This document shows positions 21,890-33,347 of a stretch of 64,000 nt of DNA, piece by piece. The notes under the pieces are model-generated. The model ran no database searches. It was not told the origin of the DNA and saw only the letters and a program-made list of their open reading frames with translations. The position numbers and the translations under genes were made by a program. This DNA comes from Siphonodentalium dalli (taxonomy: Eukaryota > Mollusca > Scaphopoda > Gadilida > Siphonodentaliidae). Every line of letters starts with the position of its first letter. The first letter of the stretch is position 1. The stretch spans positions 5,883,512-5,947,511 of the forward strand of contig CP136064.1 in NCBI GenBank assembly GCA_032622095.1, given 5' to 3'.

Positions 21890-22120
21890 CATCCATTACC
21901 CTGCAGGAAGCCCCACACATATATAGAAGCATATAGAAGAGTGTCGTCTGCTCATGTTTGTCTGGGGCTCTGTATGGGTGAAATTATTAAATTGTTAAAG
22001 AATACAAGAAAAAATTATTAAAATTGTAAAAAATTGTTAGGCCAATGCATTCTCTTATATATGCGAGGCAACCTATGGTCGACTCGCATATATAAGAGAA
22101 TGCATTGGCACAGGGTAAAA
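21890..22120. mobile_element. Truncated family E MITE
   Basis: Starts ACCCTGCAGGGAGCCCCACA, runs through GAGTGTCGTCTGCTCATG and GGGGCTCTGTATGGGTGAAA, and ends with the CCAATGCATTCTCTTATATA hairpin and CACAGGG. It matches the right half of the fuller copies at 27590-27990 and 59802-60890. Confidence 0.7.
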
Positions 22121-22673
22121 AATAAGTACATTTGTATCTGGCAATACAATAGCCCATTTATACAATTATATTTATACACGCCAATTGTAATTTTATGATG
22201 TTCAGACAGACGGTACAGTCTGTAGCCTTTGCTAATGGACTGAATATTGAAATCCAAGATGGCCACTAGCAGCCATGCATTTTGGCTGATTCACCCCAAA
22301 ACTTATCTTTCCCATCTACATGGCAAATTTCATGATTATCAGATGAATGGTACAGCCTGTAGCCACCACTGAATCAACCATGTCACTTTTAGTTTCAGAA
22401 CACAGAAATAATAATTGTCAATGTGTGTAGTCCTGTAAAGCATTCGTTTCCTGCCAAATTGTTCACTTGTGGTCATAGTTAATGCATGGGCAAATAAAAT
22501 TATCTTTGTTTATTACTCCATGTTGCAGCTGCATGTTGGTTATATTTATTGGCAGATATACACATGTGTTGTAGGCAATAATCGGTTAAGAACATATGTT
22601 GCAGGGGAAATTTGTTTGAGGGGAAAGGGTCATTAAAAGGGATCCGTAATGGAAACCGTTCTATAGGGCTTAC

Positions 22674-22760
22674 CATTCCTTGTACTGGAGACTTTTGTAA
22701 ATTTTGCCGACGACACCAGATGGATTTCCAGATATCCATTTTTTGTCCTTTGTATTTAAT
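22674..22760 (-). CDS. MPND: MPND exon 3: end of the RAMA domain
   Basis: Eighty-seven bases (29 codons, phase 0 on both sides) between TATCAATTTCAG and GTAAGCCC. It encodes IKYKGQKMDIWKSIWCRRQN followed by LQKSPVQGM, directly continuing GCGWAN of exon 2, as in the human SGCGWASVKYKGQKLDKYKA region. It closes the RAMA domain. A 97-bp satellite begins only about 38 bp upstream of its acceptor. Confidence 0.93.
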
Positions 22761-22798
22761 CTGAAATTGATAAATATATTCTGTGAGAATGGAACAAC

Positions 22799-25700
22799 AA
22801 GTAGCCTCTATACGGGCGCCTGTGGCGCATAAGATAATATGGGTGGCGGGATGGGGTGGTGGGTGGGAACTCATTATACTTATTATTTATGTGGGCAGTA
22901 GCCTCTATACGGGCGCCTGTGGCGCATAAGATACTATGGGTGGCGGGATGGGGTGGTGGGTGGGAACTCATTATACTTATTATTTATGTGGGCAGTAGCC
23001 TATATACGGGCGCCTGTGGCGCATAAGATACTATGGGTGGCGGGATGGGGTGGTGGGTGGGAACTCATTATACTTATTATTTATGTGGGCAGTAGCCTCT
23101 ATACGGGCGCCTGTGGCGCATAAGATACTATGGGTGGCGGGATGGGGTGGTGGGTGGGAACTCATTATACTTATTATTTATGTGGGCAGTAGCCTATATA
23201 CGGGCGCCTGTGGCGCATAAGATACTATGGGTGGCGGGATGGGGTGGTGGGTGGGAACTCATTATACTTATTATTTATGTGGGCAGTAGCCTCTATACGG
23301 GCGCCTGTGGCGCATAAGATACTATGGGTGGCGGGATGGGGTGGTGGGTGGGAACTCATTATACTTATTATTTATGTGGGCAGTAGCCTCTATACGGGCG
23401 CCTGTGGCGCATAAGATACTATGGGTGGCGGGATGGGGTGGTGGGTGGGAACTCATTATACTTATTATTTATGTGGGCAGTAGCCTCTATACGGGCGCCT
23501 GTGGCGCATAAGATACTATGGGTGGCGGGATGGGGTGGTGGGTGGGAACTCATTATACTTATTATTTATGTGGGCAGTAGCCTCTATACGGGCGCCTGTG
23601 GCGCATAAGATACTATGGGTGGCGGGATGGGGTGGTGGGTGGGAACTCATTATACTTATTATTTATGTGGGCAGTAGCCTCTATACGGGCGCCTGTGGCG
23701 CATAAGATACTATGGGTGGCGGGATGGGGTGGTGGGTGGGAACTCATTATACTTATTATTTATGTGGGCAGTAGCCTCTATACGGGCGCCTGTGGCGCAT
23801 AAGATACTATGGGTGGCGGGATGGGGTGGTGGGTGGGAACTCATTATACTTATTATTTATGTGGGCAGTAGCCTCTATACGGGCGCCTGTGGCGCATAAG
23901 ATACTATGGGTGGCGGGATGGGGTGGTGGGTGGGAACTCATTATACTTATTATTTATGTGGGCAGTAGCCTCTATACGGGCGCCTGTGGCGCATAAGATA
24001 CTATGGGTGGCGGGATGGGGTGGTGGGTGGGAACTCATTATACTTATTATTTATGTGGGCAGTAGCCTCTATACGGGCGCCTGTGGCGCATAAGATACTA
24101 TGGGTGGCGGGATGGGGTGGTGGGTGGGAACTCATTATACTTATTATTTATGTGGGCAGTAGCCTCTATACGGGCGCCTGTGGCGCATAAGATACTATGG
24201 GTGGCGGGATGGGGTGGTGGGTGGGAACTCATTATACTTATTATTTATGTGGGCAGTAGCCTCTATACGGGCGCCTGTGGCGCATAAGATACTATGGGTG
24301 GCGGGATGGGGTGGTGGGTGGGAACTCATTATACTTATTATTTATGTGGGCAGTAGCCTCTATACGGGCGCCTGTGGCGCATAAGATACTATGGGTGGCG
24401 GGATGGGGTGGTGGGTGGGAACTCATTATACTTATTATTTATGTGGGCAGTAGCCTCTATACGGGCGCCTGTGGCGCATAAGATACTATGGGTGGCGGGA
24501 TGGGGTGGTGGGTGGGAACTCATTATACTTATTATTTATGTGGGCAGTAGCCTATATACGGGCGCCTGTGGCGCATAAGATACTATGGGTGGCGGGATGG
24601 GGTGGTGGGTGGGAACTCATTATACTTATTATTTATGTGGGCAGTAGCCTCTATACGGGCGCCTGTGGCGCATAAGATACTATGGGTGGCGGGATGGGGT
24701 GGTGGGTGGGAACTCATTATACTTATTATTTATGTGGGCAGTAGCCTCTATACGGGCGCCTGTGGCGCATAAGATACTATGGGTGGCGGGATGGGGTGGT
24801 GGGTGGGAACTCATTATACTTATTATTTATGTGGGCAGTAGCCTCTATACGGGCGCCTGTGGCGCATAAGATACTATGGGTGGCGGGATGGGGTGGTGGG
24901 TGGGAACTCATTATACTTATTATTTATGTGGGCAGTAGCCTCTATACGGGCGCCTGTGGCGCATAAGATACTATGGGTGGCGGGATGGGGTGGTGGGTGG
25001 GAACTCATTATACTTATTATTTATGTGGGCAGTAGCCTATATACGGGCGCCTGTGGCGCATAAGATACTATGGGTGGCGGGATGGGGTGGTGGGTGGGAA
25101 CTCATTATACTTATTATTTATGTGGGCAGTAGCCTCTATACGGGCGCCTGTGGCGCATAAGATACTATGGGTGGCGGGATGGGGTGGTGGGTGGGAACTC
25201 ATTATACTTATTATTTATGTGGGCAGTAGCCTCTATACGGGCGCCTGTGGCGCATAAGATACTATGGGTGGCGGGATGGGGTGGTGGGTGGGAACTCATT
25301 ATACTTATTATTTATGTGGGCAGTAGCCTCTATACGGGCGCCTGTGGCGCATAAGATACTATGGGTGGCGGGATGGGGTGGTGGGTGGGAACTCATTATA
25401 CTTATTATTTATGTGGGCAGTAGCCTCTATACGGGCGCCTGTGGCGCATAAGATACTATGGGTGGCGGGATGGGGTGGTGGGTGGGAACTCATTATACTT
25501 ATTATTTATGTGGGCAGTAGCCTCTATACGGGCGCCTGTGGCGCATAAGATACTATGGGTGGCGGGATGGGGTGGTGGGTGGGAACTCATTATACTTATT
25601 ATTTATGTGGGCAGTAGCCTCTATACGGGCGCCTGTGGCGCATAAGATACTATGGGTGGCGGGATGGGGTGGTGGGTGGGAACTCATTATACTTATTATT

Positions 25701-26566
25701 TATGTGGGCAGTAGCCTCTATACGGGCGCCTGTGGCGCATAAGATACTATGGGTGGCGGGATGGGGTGGTGGGTGGGAACTCATTATACTTATTATTTAT
25801 GTGGGCAGTAGCCTCTATACGGGCGCCTGTGGCGCATAAGATACTATGGGTGGCGGGATGGGGTGGTGGGTGGGAACTCATTATACTTATTATTTATGTG
25901 GGCAGTAGCCTCTATACGGGCGCCTGTGGCGCATAAGATACTATGGGTGGCGGGATGGGGTGGTGGGTGGGAACTCATTATACTTATTATTTATGTGGGC
26001 AGTAGCCTCTATACGGGCGCCTGTGGCGCATAAGATACTATGGGTGGCGGGATGGGGTGGTGGGTGGGAACTCATTATACTTATTATTTATGTGGGCAGT
26101 AGCCTCTATACGGGCGCCTGTGGCGCATAAGATACTATGGGTGGCGGGATGGGGTGGTGGGTGGGAACTCATTATACTTATTATTTATGTGGGCAGTAGC
26201 CTCTATACGGGCGCCTGTGGCGCATAAGATACTATGGGTGGCGGGATGGGGTGGTGGGTGGGAACTCATTATACTTATTATTTATGTGGGCAGTAGCCTC
26301 TATACGGGCGCCTGTGGCGCATAAGATACTATGGGTGGCGGGATGGGGTGGTGGGTGGGAACTCATTATACTTATTATTTATGTGGGCAGTAGCCTCTAT
26401 ACGGGCGCCTGTGGCGCATAAGATACTATGGGTGGCGGGATGGGGTGGTGGGTGGGAACTCATTATACTTATTATTTATGTGGGCAGTAGCCTCTATACG
26501 GGCGCCTGTGGCGCATAAGATACTATGGGTGGCGGGATGGGGTGGTGGGTGGGAACTCATTATACT
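22799..26566. repeat. 97-bp satellite, about 39 near-identical units, G-quadruplex motif in each
   Basis: Unit starts CCTCTATACGGGCGCCTGTG, continues GCGCATAAGATACTATGGG and ends ACTTATTATTTATGTGGGCA plus GTAG. Spacing between two starts (22801 and 22898) is 97 bp. Copies differ only at one or two positions (CTCTAT or CTATAT), so the array is young or kept uniform. Each unit contains runs GGG-TGGC-GGG-AT-GGGG-TGGT-GGG-T-GGG, which fits the G-quadruplex rule. On the MPND transcript the complement is a long C-rich tract followed by CCATAG and CCACAG, which resemble acceptors. The array ends abruptly at a family B MITE. It lies in MPND intron 2. Confidence 0.97.
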
Positions 26567-26567
26567 G

Positions 26568-26990
26568 TCATTTGCAGAGTCCTTAGAGGGTGAATTTGGT
26601 GAAGCTATCCCACATAATGCGGGCTAGCATCACTATATTCACCCTCTGGGGACCTCATTCTGCTTAGGCATAATTTCTCTGGAAAGTTTCTTTATTATAA
26701 AATTTATAAAGAAACTTCTTCACATAGATTTTATTTCTTTTTTAGTTTAGGTTCTCTAAATTGGATGACACATGGCATAATCGAGGTGCCCAATGGGTGT
26801 ACATCACAAACAAAATTCACCTTTTGGGAACTTCAATCTGATTATATGTCTGCCATAGCAGATTAGGTCATGTAGAATGAGGTGCCCAGAAGATGAATGT
26901 GGTAATGCTAGCCTGCTATGCGGGATAGCATCACAAAATTCAACCTCATTCTGCAAATGACAGGCACACTCAAACTCAGACTTGAACAAC
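26568..26990. mobile_element. Two degraded family B MITE copies
   Basis: GTCATTTGCAGAGTCC...CACCCTCTGGGGACCTCATT (26568-26665) abuts the last satellite unit. A second, more diverged copy is at about 26810-26985. Between them is AT-rich DNA that holds nothing recognisable. Confidence 0.65.
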
Positions 26991-27057
26991 AATTAGAAAT
27001 AAAAGCTACATTCCATTCAAAAATAAAAATAGTGCAAATATCATGAGGTGAATGTCA

Positions 27058-27372
27058 CAAAACGAAAACTACAGAAACATCAGACCATCTCAAGTGGACC
27101 AAAATAACTACAGGCCACAAGATGTAAACATCAGACCATCTCAAGTGGAACAAAATAACTACAGTCCCCAAGATGTAAACATCAGACCATCTCAAGTGGA
27201 ACAAAATAACTACAGTCCACAAGATGTAAACATCAGACCATCTCAAGTGGAACAAAATAACTACAGTCCCCAAGATGTAAACATCAGACCATCTCAAGTG
27301 GAACAAAATAACTACAGTCCCCAAGATGTAAACATCAGACCATCTCAAGTGGAACAAAATAACTACAGAAAC
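27058..27372. repeat. 57-bp minisatellite, about 5.5 units
   Basis: Copies of AACATCAGACCATCTCAAG plus TGGAACAAAATAACTACAG plus TCCCCAAGATGTA. Fifty-seven is a multiple of three, so both strands stay open (a 19-residue repeat with IRPSQVEQNNY on plus), but no start, splice or conserved context supports coding. In MPND intron 2. Confidence 0.85.
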
Positions 27373-27589
27373 TGTCAAAGGTCAACTTGACATAAATCTA
27401 ATAACTCCTATCTACCCATCATGCTGATAAAGTTGACAAAGTGCAGTAAATTTATAAATAAAGTTTATGCAATGTTAGTCCAAGTTTCCATCATGTTCAA
27501 AGAAATAATACTCAATCTTGTACCACTAAGATTTAAAGGGGGACTGTATCCGGCATCAGGTCTGAGAATAAGGTACCTGTTCAAAGTTG

Positions 27590-27990
27590 ACCCTGTGCCA
27601 ATGCATTCTCTTATATATGCGAGTCGACCATAGGTCGCCTCGCATATATAAGAGAATGCATTGGCCTAACAATTTTTTTAAATAAATGTTTCTTACAATT
27701 TTTAGGACATAAAATAAAAAACATCCATTACCCTGCAGGGAGCCCCACACATATATAGAAGCATATAGAAGAGTGTCGTCTGCTCATGTTTGTCTGGGGC
27801 TCTGTATGGGTGAAATTATAAAATTGTTAAAGAATACAAGAAAAAATTATTAAAATTGTAAAAAATTGTTAGGCCAATGCATTCTCTTATACATGTATAT
27901 CCTATGGTCGACTCGCATATATAAGAGAATGCATTGGCACAGGGTAAAAAAATCCTGACTTACGACTGGATTTGATATAGCGGGTCACAT
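27590..27990. mobile_element. Family E MITE, nearly complete
   Basis: Opens at CCCTGTGCCAATGCATTCTC, with the first hairpin at 27597-27665, then a central part containing AAACATCCATTACCCTGCAG, then the GGGAGCCCCACA unit and a second hairpin. It ends with CTTACGACTGGATTTGATAT and GCGGGTCACAT. Its centre preserves the unoccupied version of the site that carries an insertion at 59997-60623. Confidence 0.75.
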
Positions 27991-28115
27991 ATTCTGTTGA
28001 GTATAAAAGGAGATTGGCCGGATTTAGTGTACAGTACCCCGTTAACCCATTCTATAAATTAGTATGAGAAATGTCTGAACAATATAGATAACTAAACTTT
28101 AAGAATATAACATAC

Positions 28116-28262
28116 ATTAGCCCAGCCGCAGCCTGACTTGTTCTCTGGACTCACAATCCGCTTGCAGTGTAATGCCCATGTGCTCGGACTCTGGAACAAG
28201 TCTGCTGACTCCTCGTCCTTTATCTGTCCATTAGATAACAAATCCGCAAGGAACTTCCGACC
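28116..28262 (-). CDS. MPND: MPND exon 2: RAMA domain core
   Basis: A 147-bp exon (49 codons, phase 0) between CACTTGTGTTTACAG and GTATGTTAT. It encodes GRKFLADLLSNGQIKDEESA, then DLFQSPSTWALHC and KRIVSPENKSGCGWAN. This is the RAMA (restriction enzyme and adenine-methylase associated) domain. The FQSPSTWALHC and SGCGWA blocks match human MPND FNSPSAWATHC and SGCGWA. In vertebrates the RAMA domain of MPND has been linked to binding of N6-methyladenine DNA; that role here is inference. The acceptor of this exon seeds a small array immediately upstream. Confidence 0.95.
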
Positions 28263-28472
28263 CTGTAAACACAAGTGACGTCATTTCATTATATGCTCGC
28301 CGACCCTGTAAACACAAGTGACGTCATTTCATTATATGCTCGCCGACCCTGTAAACACAAGTGACGTCATTTCATTATATGCTCGCCGACCCTGTAAACA
28401 CAAGTGACGTCATTTCATTATATGCTCGCCGACCCTGTAAACACAATTACATCATTTCATTATATGCTTGCC
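28263..28472 (-). repeat. 43-bp array copying the MPND exon 2 acceptor, 4 extra copies
   Basis: The unit CGACCCTGTAAACACAAG plus TGACGTCATTTCATTATATG plus CTCGC recurs at 28258, 28301, 28344, 28387 and 28430. On the minus strand each unit gives CACTTGTGTTTACAG|GGTCGG, which is the intact acceptor and the first six bases of exon 2. In the copies the exon part is cut short by GCGAGCATATAATG. The first four units also contain the palindrome TGACGTCA, a consensus CRE/ATF site. The fifth has lost it. Confidence 0.93.
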
Positions 28473-29273
28473 TATAAAATAGCGGAAAATTACCAAAACA
28501 TAAATCGCCTTCTCTATCTCTTCAGATCTACAGTGAAATTTATGTTTTGTTATTTCACTATAGGTTTCGATTTTAATTATTTCACTGTAGGGCTTGAAAC
28601 TAACATGCATTGCCAAGGTCGATCAAGTGATCATTGCACCCTGTACACTAGCCAATCAAAAGCGACGAATTTATGATCAATGTGATCAATCGATAATTCT
28701 ATGTTTGAATCACAGCGTGTCCATTTCAATGGCTCTTTCCTGTTTGTAAACACTGACATGTGTGCTCTTTAATTAAGTAAAATTAATTATTTCATTAATT
28801 AACACTTAACTTTAACTAATTAAAGACTTAACTTAGCAACTTTGAGCCTAAATAAGCAACATATCATAAAAAGAATACCTACAGTTTTTTGTTTGAATTC
28901 CTGAAACCAAGCCTTGAAATAGGGTGTCTGTCATTTGCAGAATGAGGTCCCCAGAGGGTGAATTTAGTGATGCTACCCCGTATAGCAGGCTAGCATCACC
29001 AAATTCACCCTCTGGGGACCTCATTCTGCAAATGACAGACACCCTATTTCAAGGCTTGCTCATTCCTTGTAGCCACTCATGAAAATTTGATATTTCTCTC
29101 CAGACACAAATGAATATTTCGGTATTCAAACAAAAACTGAAGGTATTCTCTATATTTTGCTGGCGAGGATCACATTATAGATAGAATTTATACCTTACTC
29201 ATATTAAAATTTGTGCAGTAATATTTTTTGCACACCAATCTAAAACTGAGCAAAAAATAAAACGACTCATATG
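28473..29273. other. MPND intron 1, right after the exon 2 array
   Basis: AT-rich unique DNA, with a family B palindromic MITE at about 28910-29058 (CAAGCCTTGAAATAGGGTG to CACCCTATTTCAAGGCTTG). No exon was recognised. Confidence 0.6.
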
Positions 29274-29278
29274 TTTAA

Positions 29279-29718
29279 CCCTTTACCCAACAAAACCGGC
29301 CAAAAACGCCCAAATAAAGCTTCAACAGCCTAAAATATCTTCGGTCTGTCTCAATAACACCATACAAATATGGATATCATTGGAACCGGTTCATTGACCA
29401 CATTGTGATGATTACATTTATGGCCTGTGCCAATGCATTCTCTTATATATGCGAGTCGACCATAGGTCGCCTCGCATATATAAGAGAATGCATTGGCCTA
29501 ACACTTTTTACCATTTTTTCTTACATTCTTTAACAATTTTATAATTTTTTCTTACATTTTTTAACAATTTTTAACAATTTTTCTACATTCTTTGACAATT
29601 TTATCAATTTTAATATGTGTTAAGCCAATGCATTCTCTTGTATATGCGAGGCGACCTATGGTCGGCTCGCATATATAAGAGAATGCATTGGCACATGGCC
29701 GTTCTGTTGGGTAAAGAG
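29279..29718. mobile_element. TTAA-flanked MITE, family A, copy in reverse orientation
   Basis: Same termini as the other copies (CCCTTTACCCAACA), with TTAA at 29275-29278 and 29719-29722, and with the GATATTTTAGGCTG side at the left. The spacer between the two hairpins is longer through repeated AACAATTTT runs. Confidence 0.8.
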
Positions 29719-29722
29719 TTAA

Positions 29723-31960
29723 TGTCAAACAATAGGAAAATAAGAGGAGAGCTATTTTAGATAAATGTAGATAAATAGACAATTATATTTAAATGCAGTT
29801 AACCAATCTTTAACGGCATTATTCTTAGATCATTCATGTTGAAATGATTCAAGAAATATGTATACTCTAGGTTGAAGGTGCACGAAAGCATGCCTCCTTA
29901 TTCATAACCATGGGTGACACTGTGGTCAAACAGTCTGATTTAGTTATGCATTTAAAATATATGCAACCAAGAGTTGATTCTATCTGAAGTCAGTAACATA
30001 TACGCAGAATTGAAGAAGGAACACTGTTTATTTACATGAACTTTATTTGATAACAAAACATAAATTTAACACAAGCAAGATAAAATACATGAAGAAGCAC
30101 AATAATGAAGCACACAGAGTCTTGAAATGTCTACAACTTGATATGTTTATTAGACTTGAGCATCATCTGCTGCTGATGTTTTTGCGAGATGTCGTGTTAT
30201 TGTCAAAGAGAGATTTGAGATTTAGTTGTAAGTGAGCTAAAGATTTATGTTTTGGTAATTCAATTCCATGATGTCTATGAATATTTATTAAATATAAGAA
30301 TGATTATTTGTACCATATAAGCAGCCATCTTCACAACAAAATTATTACGCAGTTGTGTTCTATTTGATGTATATTATGTATATTACTAATGTCTTTAATA
30401 TATAAACAGGTATCTTTAGGAATAAAATAAAATTTGGATAAAACATTTAAGGTAAATCTCCAGGTGAACTGAACTTGTCATTTTCCTCAAGTGTGCAAAC
30501 CTGGAAAAGGGGTGTGCCAACAATCTGGAACTGCATCCAATTTCAAAGTCGAAAAGGGTTAATAACTCTGTAAAAAAAAAAAATCTGTCATCTATATACA
30601 TGTTGCACATCTCCAATATGTGGGTAACAATACTCTGAAGTTTCAAATATCTAGGATGAAAACTGTAGGAGGAGTTGATTACACCATGAAGGTACCCTCA
30701 TACTGAAAATTCGAAAAGGGTTAATAACTCCGTAAAAAAAAAAAAAAATTCCGTCACCTATATACATGTTGCACATCTTCAATATATGGGCAACAATATT
30801 CTGAACTTTCAAATCTCTGGGATGAAATCTGTAGGAGATGATTACACCATGAAGGTACTCAAAAGTGTGACGGACGGACGAACGGATGGATGGACGGACA
30901 AACCCTGATTCTATAGTCCCCCTTTTCTTTCAGAACGTCGGGGGACAATAAATGTGAGACTTCAGAAATTTATCATTTGAGCAGCGAACAAGAACATCAC
31001 TAAGGTCGGCAAAATATGCTCATGGTAATTCCAACAAATGGCCATAACTCTGGTGATTTGGAACCCAAATTCGAACTGTATTTTAGGCTAGTAAACTCAC
31101 AAATCAAATGTCATTCCATTCGGTCCAGACTTACTAAGTTACCATCCGGATATGAAAAAACTGAGTGCAAATTCCAACAAAAACTCTAAAAAACAACAAC
31201 TGTGGTGAAAATTGGAGGGCCATAACTCTGATTACACCATGAAGGTACCCTCATACTGAAAACCAAATTTGAACTTGACCAGTATTTTGTGATATAAAAC
31301 CCACGTATCAAATTTAATTCCATTCAGTAGAGACTATCTAAAGTTATCTGGAAACCAAAAGCCAACGGACAGATGGATACCCAGACTGTCAGATGGACAG
31401 ATCAAAAACATATTACCTGTACGTCCCGTTTTTTAAAGCAGGCATATACAAAATTATTTTTCAAGACTTTTTCAATCTGAGGCAATCCCTAAAGGAGAGA
31501 AAAAGCTTCATTGATGTAAAATTTCATAATATTCGGACACCGCCACACTGGTCAGAACTAAGGCAGCATCGATGCGGAACTTCATTGCAATGTTTATGTT
31601 AAGATGCAACACACATTCTAACGTTTATGTTATGATGCAACATGCATCACGATAATGATGCAGAATAGCTAATTTACACAACGATTAATTCAGCCTTCGT
31701 TGCAGGATCAAGTTGCTCACTGCCCGCAAGGCAACTTCCAACCTGATTCCTGATTAGGAAGGGTCAATTTATCTACTTTATTTTTCTCATTGATGAAATT
31801 GATATGTCATTTTGGGAAATAAAAGTTGAGAAAGTAAATACTTTTTATTGCACTCAGTTGAGACTATCGAAAGTTATCATTCGGAAACCAATAGCGAATG
31901 GACGGATCAATAACATAATACGTCCCCTTTTTAAAAAAACGGTCATATAAAAAAATTAGG
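29723..31960. other. MPND intron 1: dispersed direct repeats, no exon seen
   Basis: Contains two related blocks (about 30540-30700 and 30712-30860) sharing AATAACTC...GTAAAAAAAAAAA, TATATACATGTTGCACATCT and GATTACACCATGAAGGTAC. They are followed by a GACGGACGGACGAACGGATG-type run. A similar block with TAACTCTGATTACACCATGA follows near 31218. These look like an old, tandemly arranged dispersed repeat. Open frames here are short and lack domains. Confidence 0.55.
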
Positions 31961-31968
31961 AATGAGTA

Positions 31969-32033
31969 TATTAAAGAATGGCATACCAGATATCTTATAG
32001 ACAACACGCCAGTTATATTAAAGAATGGCATAC
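31969..32033 (-). repeat. Duplicate of the MPND exon 1 donor, one extra copy
   Basis: A 47-bp tandem duplication: AAAGAATGGCATACCAG plus TATCTTATAGACAACACGCC occurs at 31973 and again at 32020. On the minus strand the downstream copy reads GGCGTGTTGTCTATAAGATA plus TCTG|GTATGCC, that is the end of exon 1 with its donor repeated inside intron 1. Confidence 0.9.
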
Positions 32034-32252
32034 CAGGTATCTTATAGACAACACGCCTGTTCCTGGTTGGATCACCTTATCCTTTAGAAGCATAGACAGA
32101 GTGACACCTCGACCAGTTAGCGCATGCCATGTTGGTCGATCAGTGTTATCCGATTCCTCAGCGATCTCGTCTCCTCCACCATCGCTTGCTATTTCTTCGT
32201 CATCTTCCATAGGCTCCTCCAGACAAGGTTCATCTTTCGATGCTACAAACAT
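32034..32252 (-). CDS. MPND: MPND exon 1: start codon and beginning of the RAMA domain
   Basis: MPND is a JAMM-family (MPN+) protein with an N-terminal RAMA domain. JAMM proteins are zinc isopeptidases that remove ubiquitin or related modifiers, and this one is thought to act in the nucleus. This first exon starts at ATG (MFVASKDEPCLEEPMEDDEE), passes an acidic Gly/Asp stretch, and ends HALTGRGVTLSMLLKDKVIQ plus PGTGVLSIRYL. This matches human ALTRRAVTLRVLLKDALLEPGAGVLSIYYL. It has exactly 73 codons and joins exon 2 in phase 0 at a GTATGCC donor. The ten exons found total about 500 codons. A partial copy of the ATG region lies upstream at 32527. Confidence 0.93.
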
Positions 32253-32272
32253 TTTGTGAAATTTGAAAGCTT

Positions 32273-32526
32273 AAATGTGACCCGCCATATCAAATCCAGT
32301 CGTAAGTCGAGATTTTTTTACCCTGTGCCAATGCATTCTCTTATATATGCGAGTCGACCATAGGTCGCCTCGCATATATAAGAGAATGCATTGGCCTAAC
32401 AATTTTTTACAATTTTAATAATTTTTTCTTGTATTCTTTAACAATTTTATAACTTAACCCATACAGAGCCCCAGACAAACATGAGCAGACGACACTCTTC
32501 CATATGCTTCTATATATGTGTGGGGC
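32273..32526. mobile_element. Family E MITE fragment inserted next to the MPND start codon
   Basis: Begins AATGTGACCCGCCATATCAA plus ATCCAGTCGTAAGTCG, includes the CCAATGCATTCTCTTATATA hairpin, and ends at the GTGTGGGGCTCC motif of the family D/E unit. It separates two copies of the MPND exon 1 start region and so lies in the 5' untranslated or promoter region. Confidence 0.75.
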
Positions 32527-32582
32527 TCCATAGGCTCCTCCTGACAAGGTTCATCTTTCGATGCTACAAACATTTTGTGATA
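32527..32582 (-). other. Partial duplicate of the MPND ATG region
   Basis: ATAGGCTCCTCCTGACAAGG plus TTCATCTTTCGATGCTACAA plus ACATTTTGTGA repeats 32210-32262 with one visible difference. On the minus strand it encodes MFVASKDEPCQEEP before running into the MITE. If transcribed it would be an upstream ATG out of context. It probably arose by a duplication later split by the MITE. Confidence 0.8.
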
Positions 32583-33044
32583 TATTTTCAATGGGGATTT
32601 TCAAAAACTATAAAATGGTATAATAAATCCAAGTCTTGAAATAGTGTCTGCAGTTTAGTGTGTATAACCCATAGAGAGCCCCACGTAGTCTGGAGCAGAC
32701 AATACTCTGTAGTGCATGCTTCCATCTGGTGGAGGCTCCCTGTGGGTTAAACATTAAACTTTATTAATGATGTTTGAGATGGATGTCTTACATTACTGAT
32801 CAAGTCTGAGTTTAGTGTGCCCGTCATTTGAAGAATGAGGTCACCAGAGGGTGAATTTAGTGACGTTATCCTGCTGTGCGGGGGTAGCATCACCAAATTC
32901 ACCTTCCCTACCCGATCCAGATTAATGCTTACATCACCTGTGTAGCTGTCACTAATAAAACCAACATGGAGTGATAATTCATTGAAGAAAATTTTATTTG
33001 TCCGCTAATACTGATTATCAGGTCAGGGTAATTCACCGATCGCT
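32583..33044. other. Upstream region of MPND with family B and D MITE pieces
   Basis: A family D unit (AACCCATAGAGAGCCCCAC-like to CCTGTGGGTTAAACATTAAA, 32666-32765) is embedded in a family B remnant (AAGTCTTGAAATAGTGTCTG at 32632 and GAATGAGGTCACCAGAGGG near 32834). No conserved promoter element could be singled out. Confidence 0.5.
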
Positions 33045-33347
33045 CTATAATAGTCTGATCGAGCAAAAATAGATTGATTGGTCTTCCTGACACAGTGCAC
33101 ACTGTCGTAAGAGAGGGTCCAAGGGAACTCTAAATTTGAGACCCTCCGTAACTCGTGCTTCGATTCCACATGCTTCGAGTCCAACTTGGATTATAGACTT
33201 GCGGCCTGTAATGAGTTTTCCAGTTTGCCGAAATTGACACATAACACTCCAGCTATAGTCAAACATCATGTTACCGGTAGTAACACTGTCATTAATATGT
33301 CGCAAATTATAAGATGCCGACGGACAGCTGTGCCCTTGATGTAACAA
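33045..33347 (-). CDS. Unrecognised open frame, possibly part of an exon
   Basis: A 100-codon frame (MLHQGHSCPSASYNLRH... to ...CSIRLL) with several Cys and Trp. A possible acceptor TGTTTGACTATAG lies inside it. I recognise no family and no neighbour supports it. It could be chance or part of a gene on the minus strand upstream of MPND. Confidence 0.2.
   Translation of the reverse strand: MLHQGHSCPSASYNLRHINDSVTTGNMMFDYSWSVMCQFRQTGKLITGRKSIIQVGLEACGIEARVTEGLKFRVPLDPLLRQCALCQEDQSIYFCSIRLL

Noticed and set aside
22500-22971. Minus-strand open frames with SSHPPPHPATH
   Set aside because: They read the 97-bp satellite in a frame that happens to be open. Only the 29 codons of exon 3 inside are conserved.
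27055-27390. Open frames on both strands with 19-residue repeats
   Set aside because: A 57-bp tandem repeat free of stops gives open frames on either strand. No start context, splice sites or conservation support a protein.
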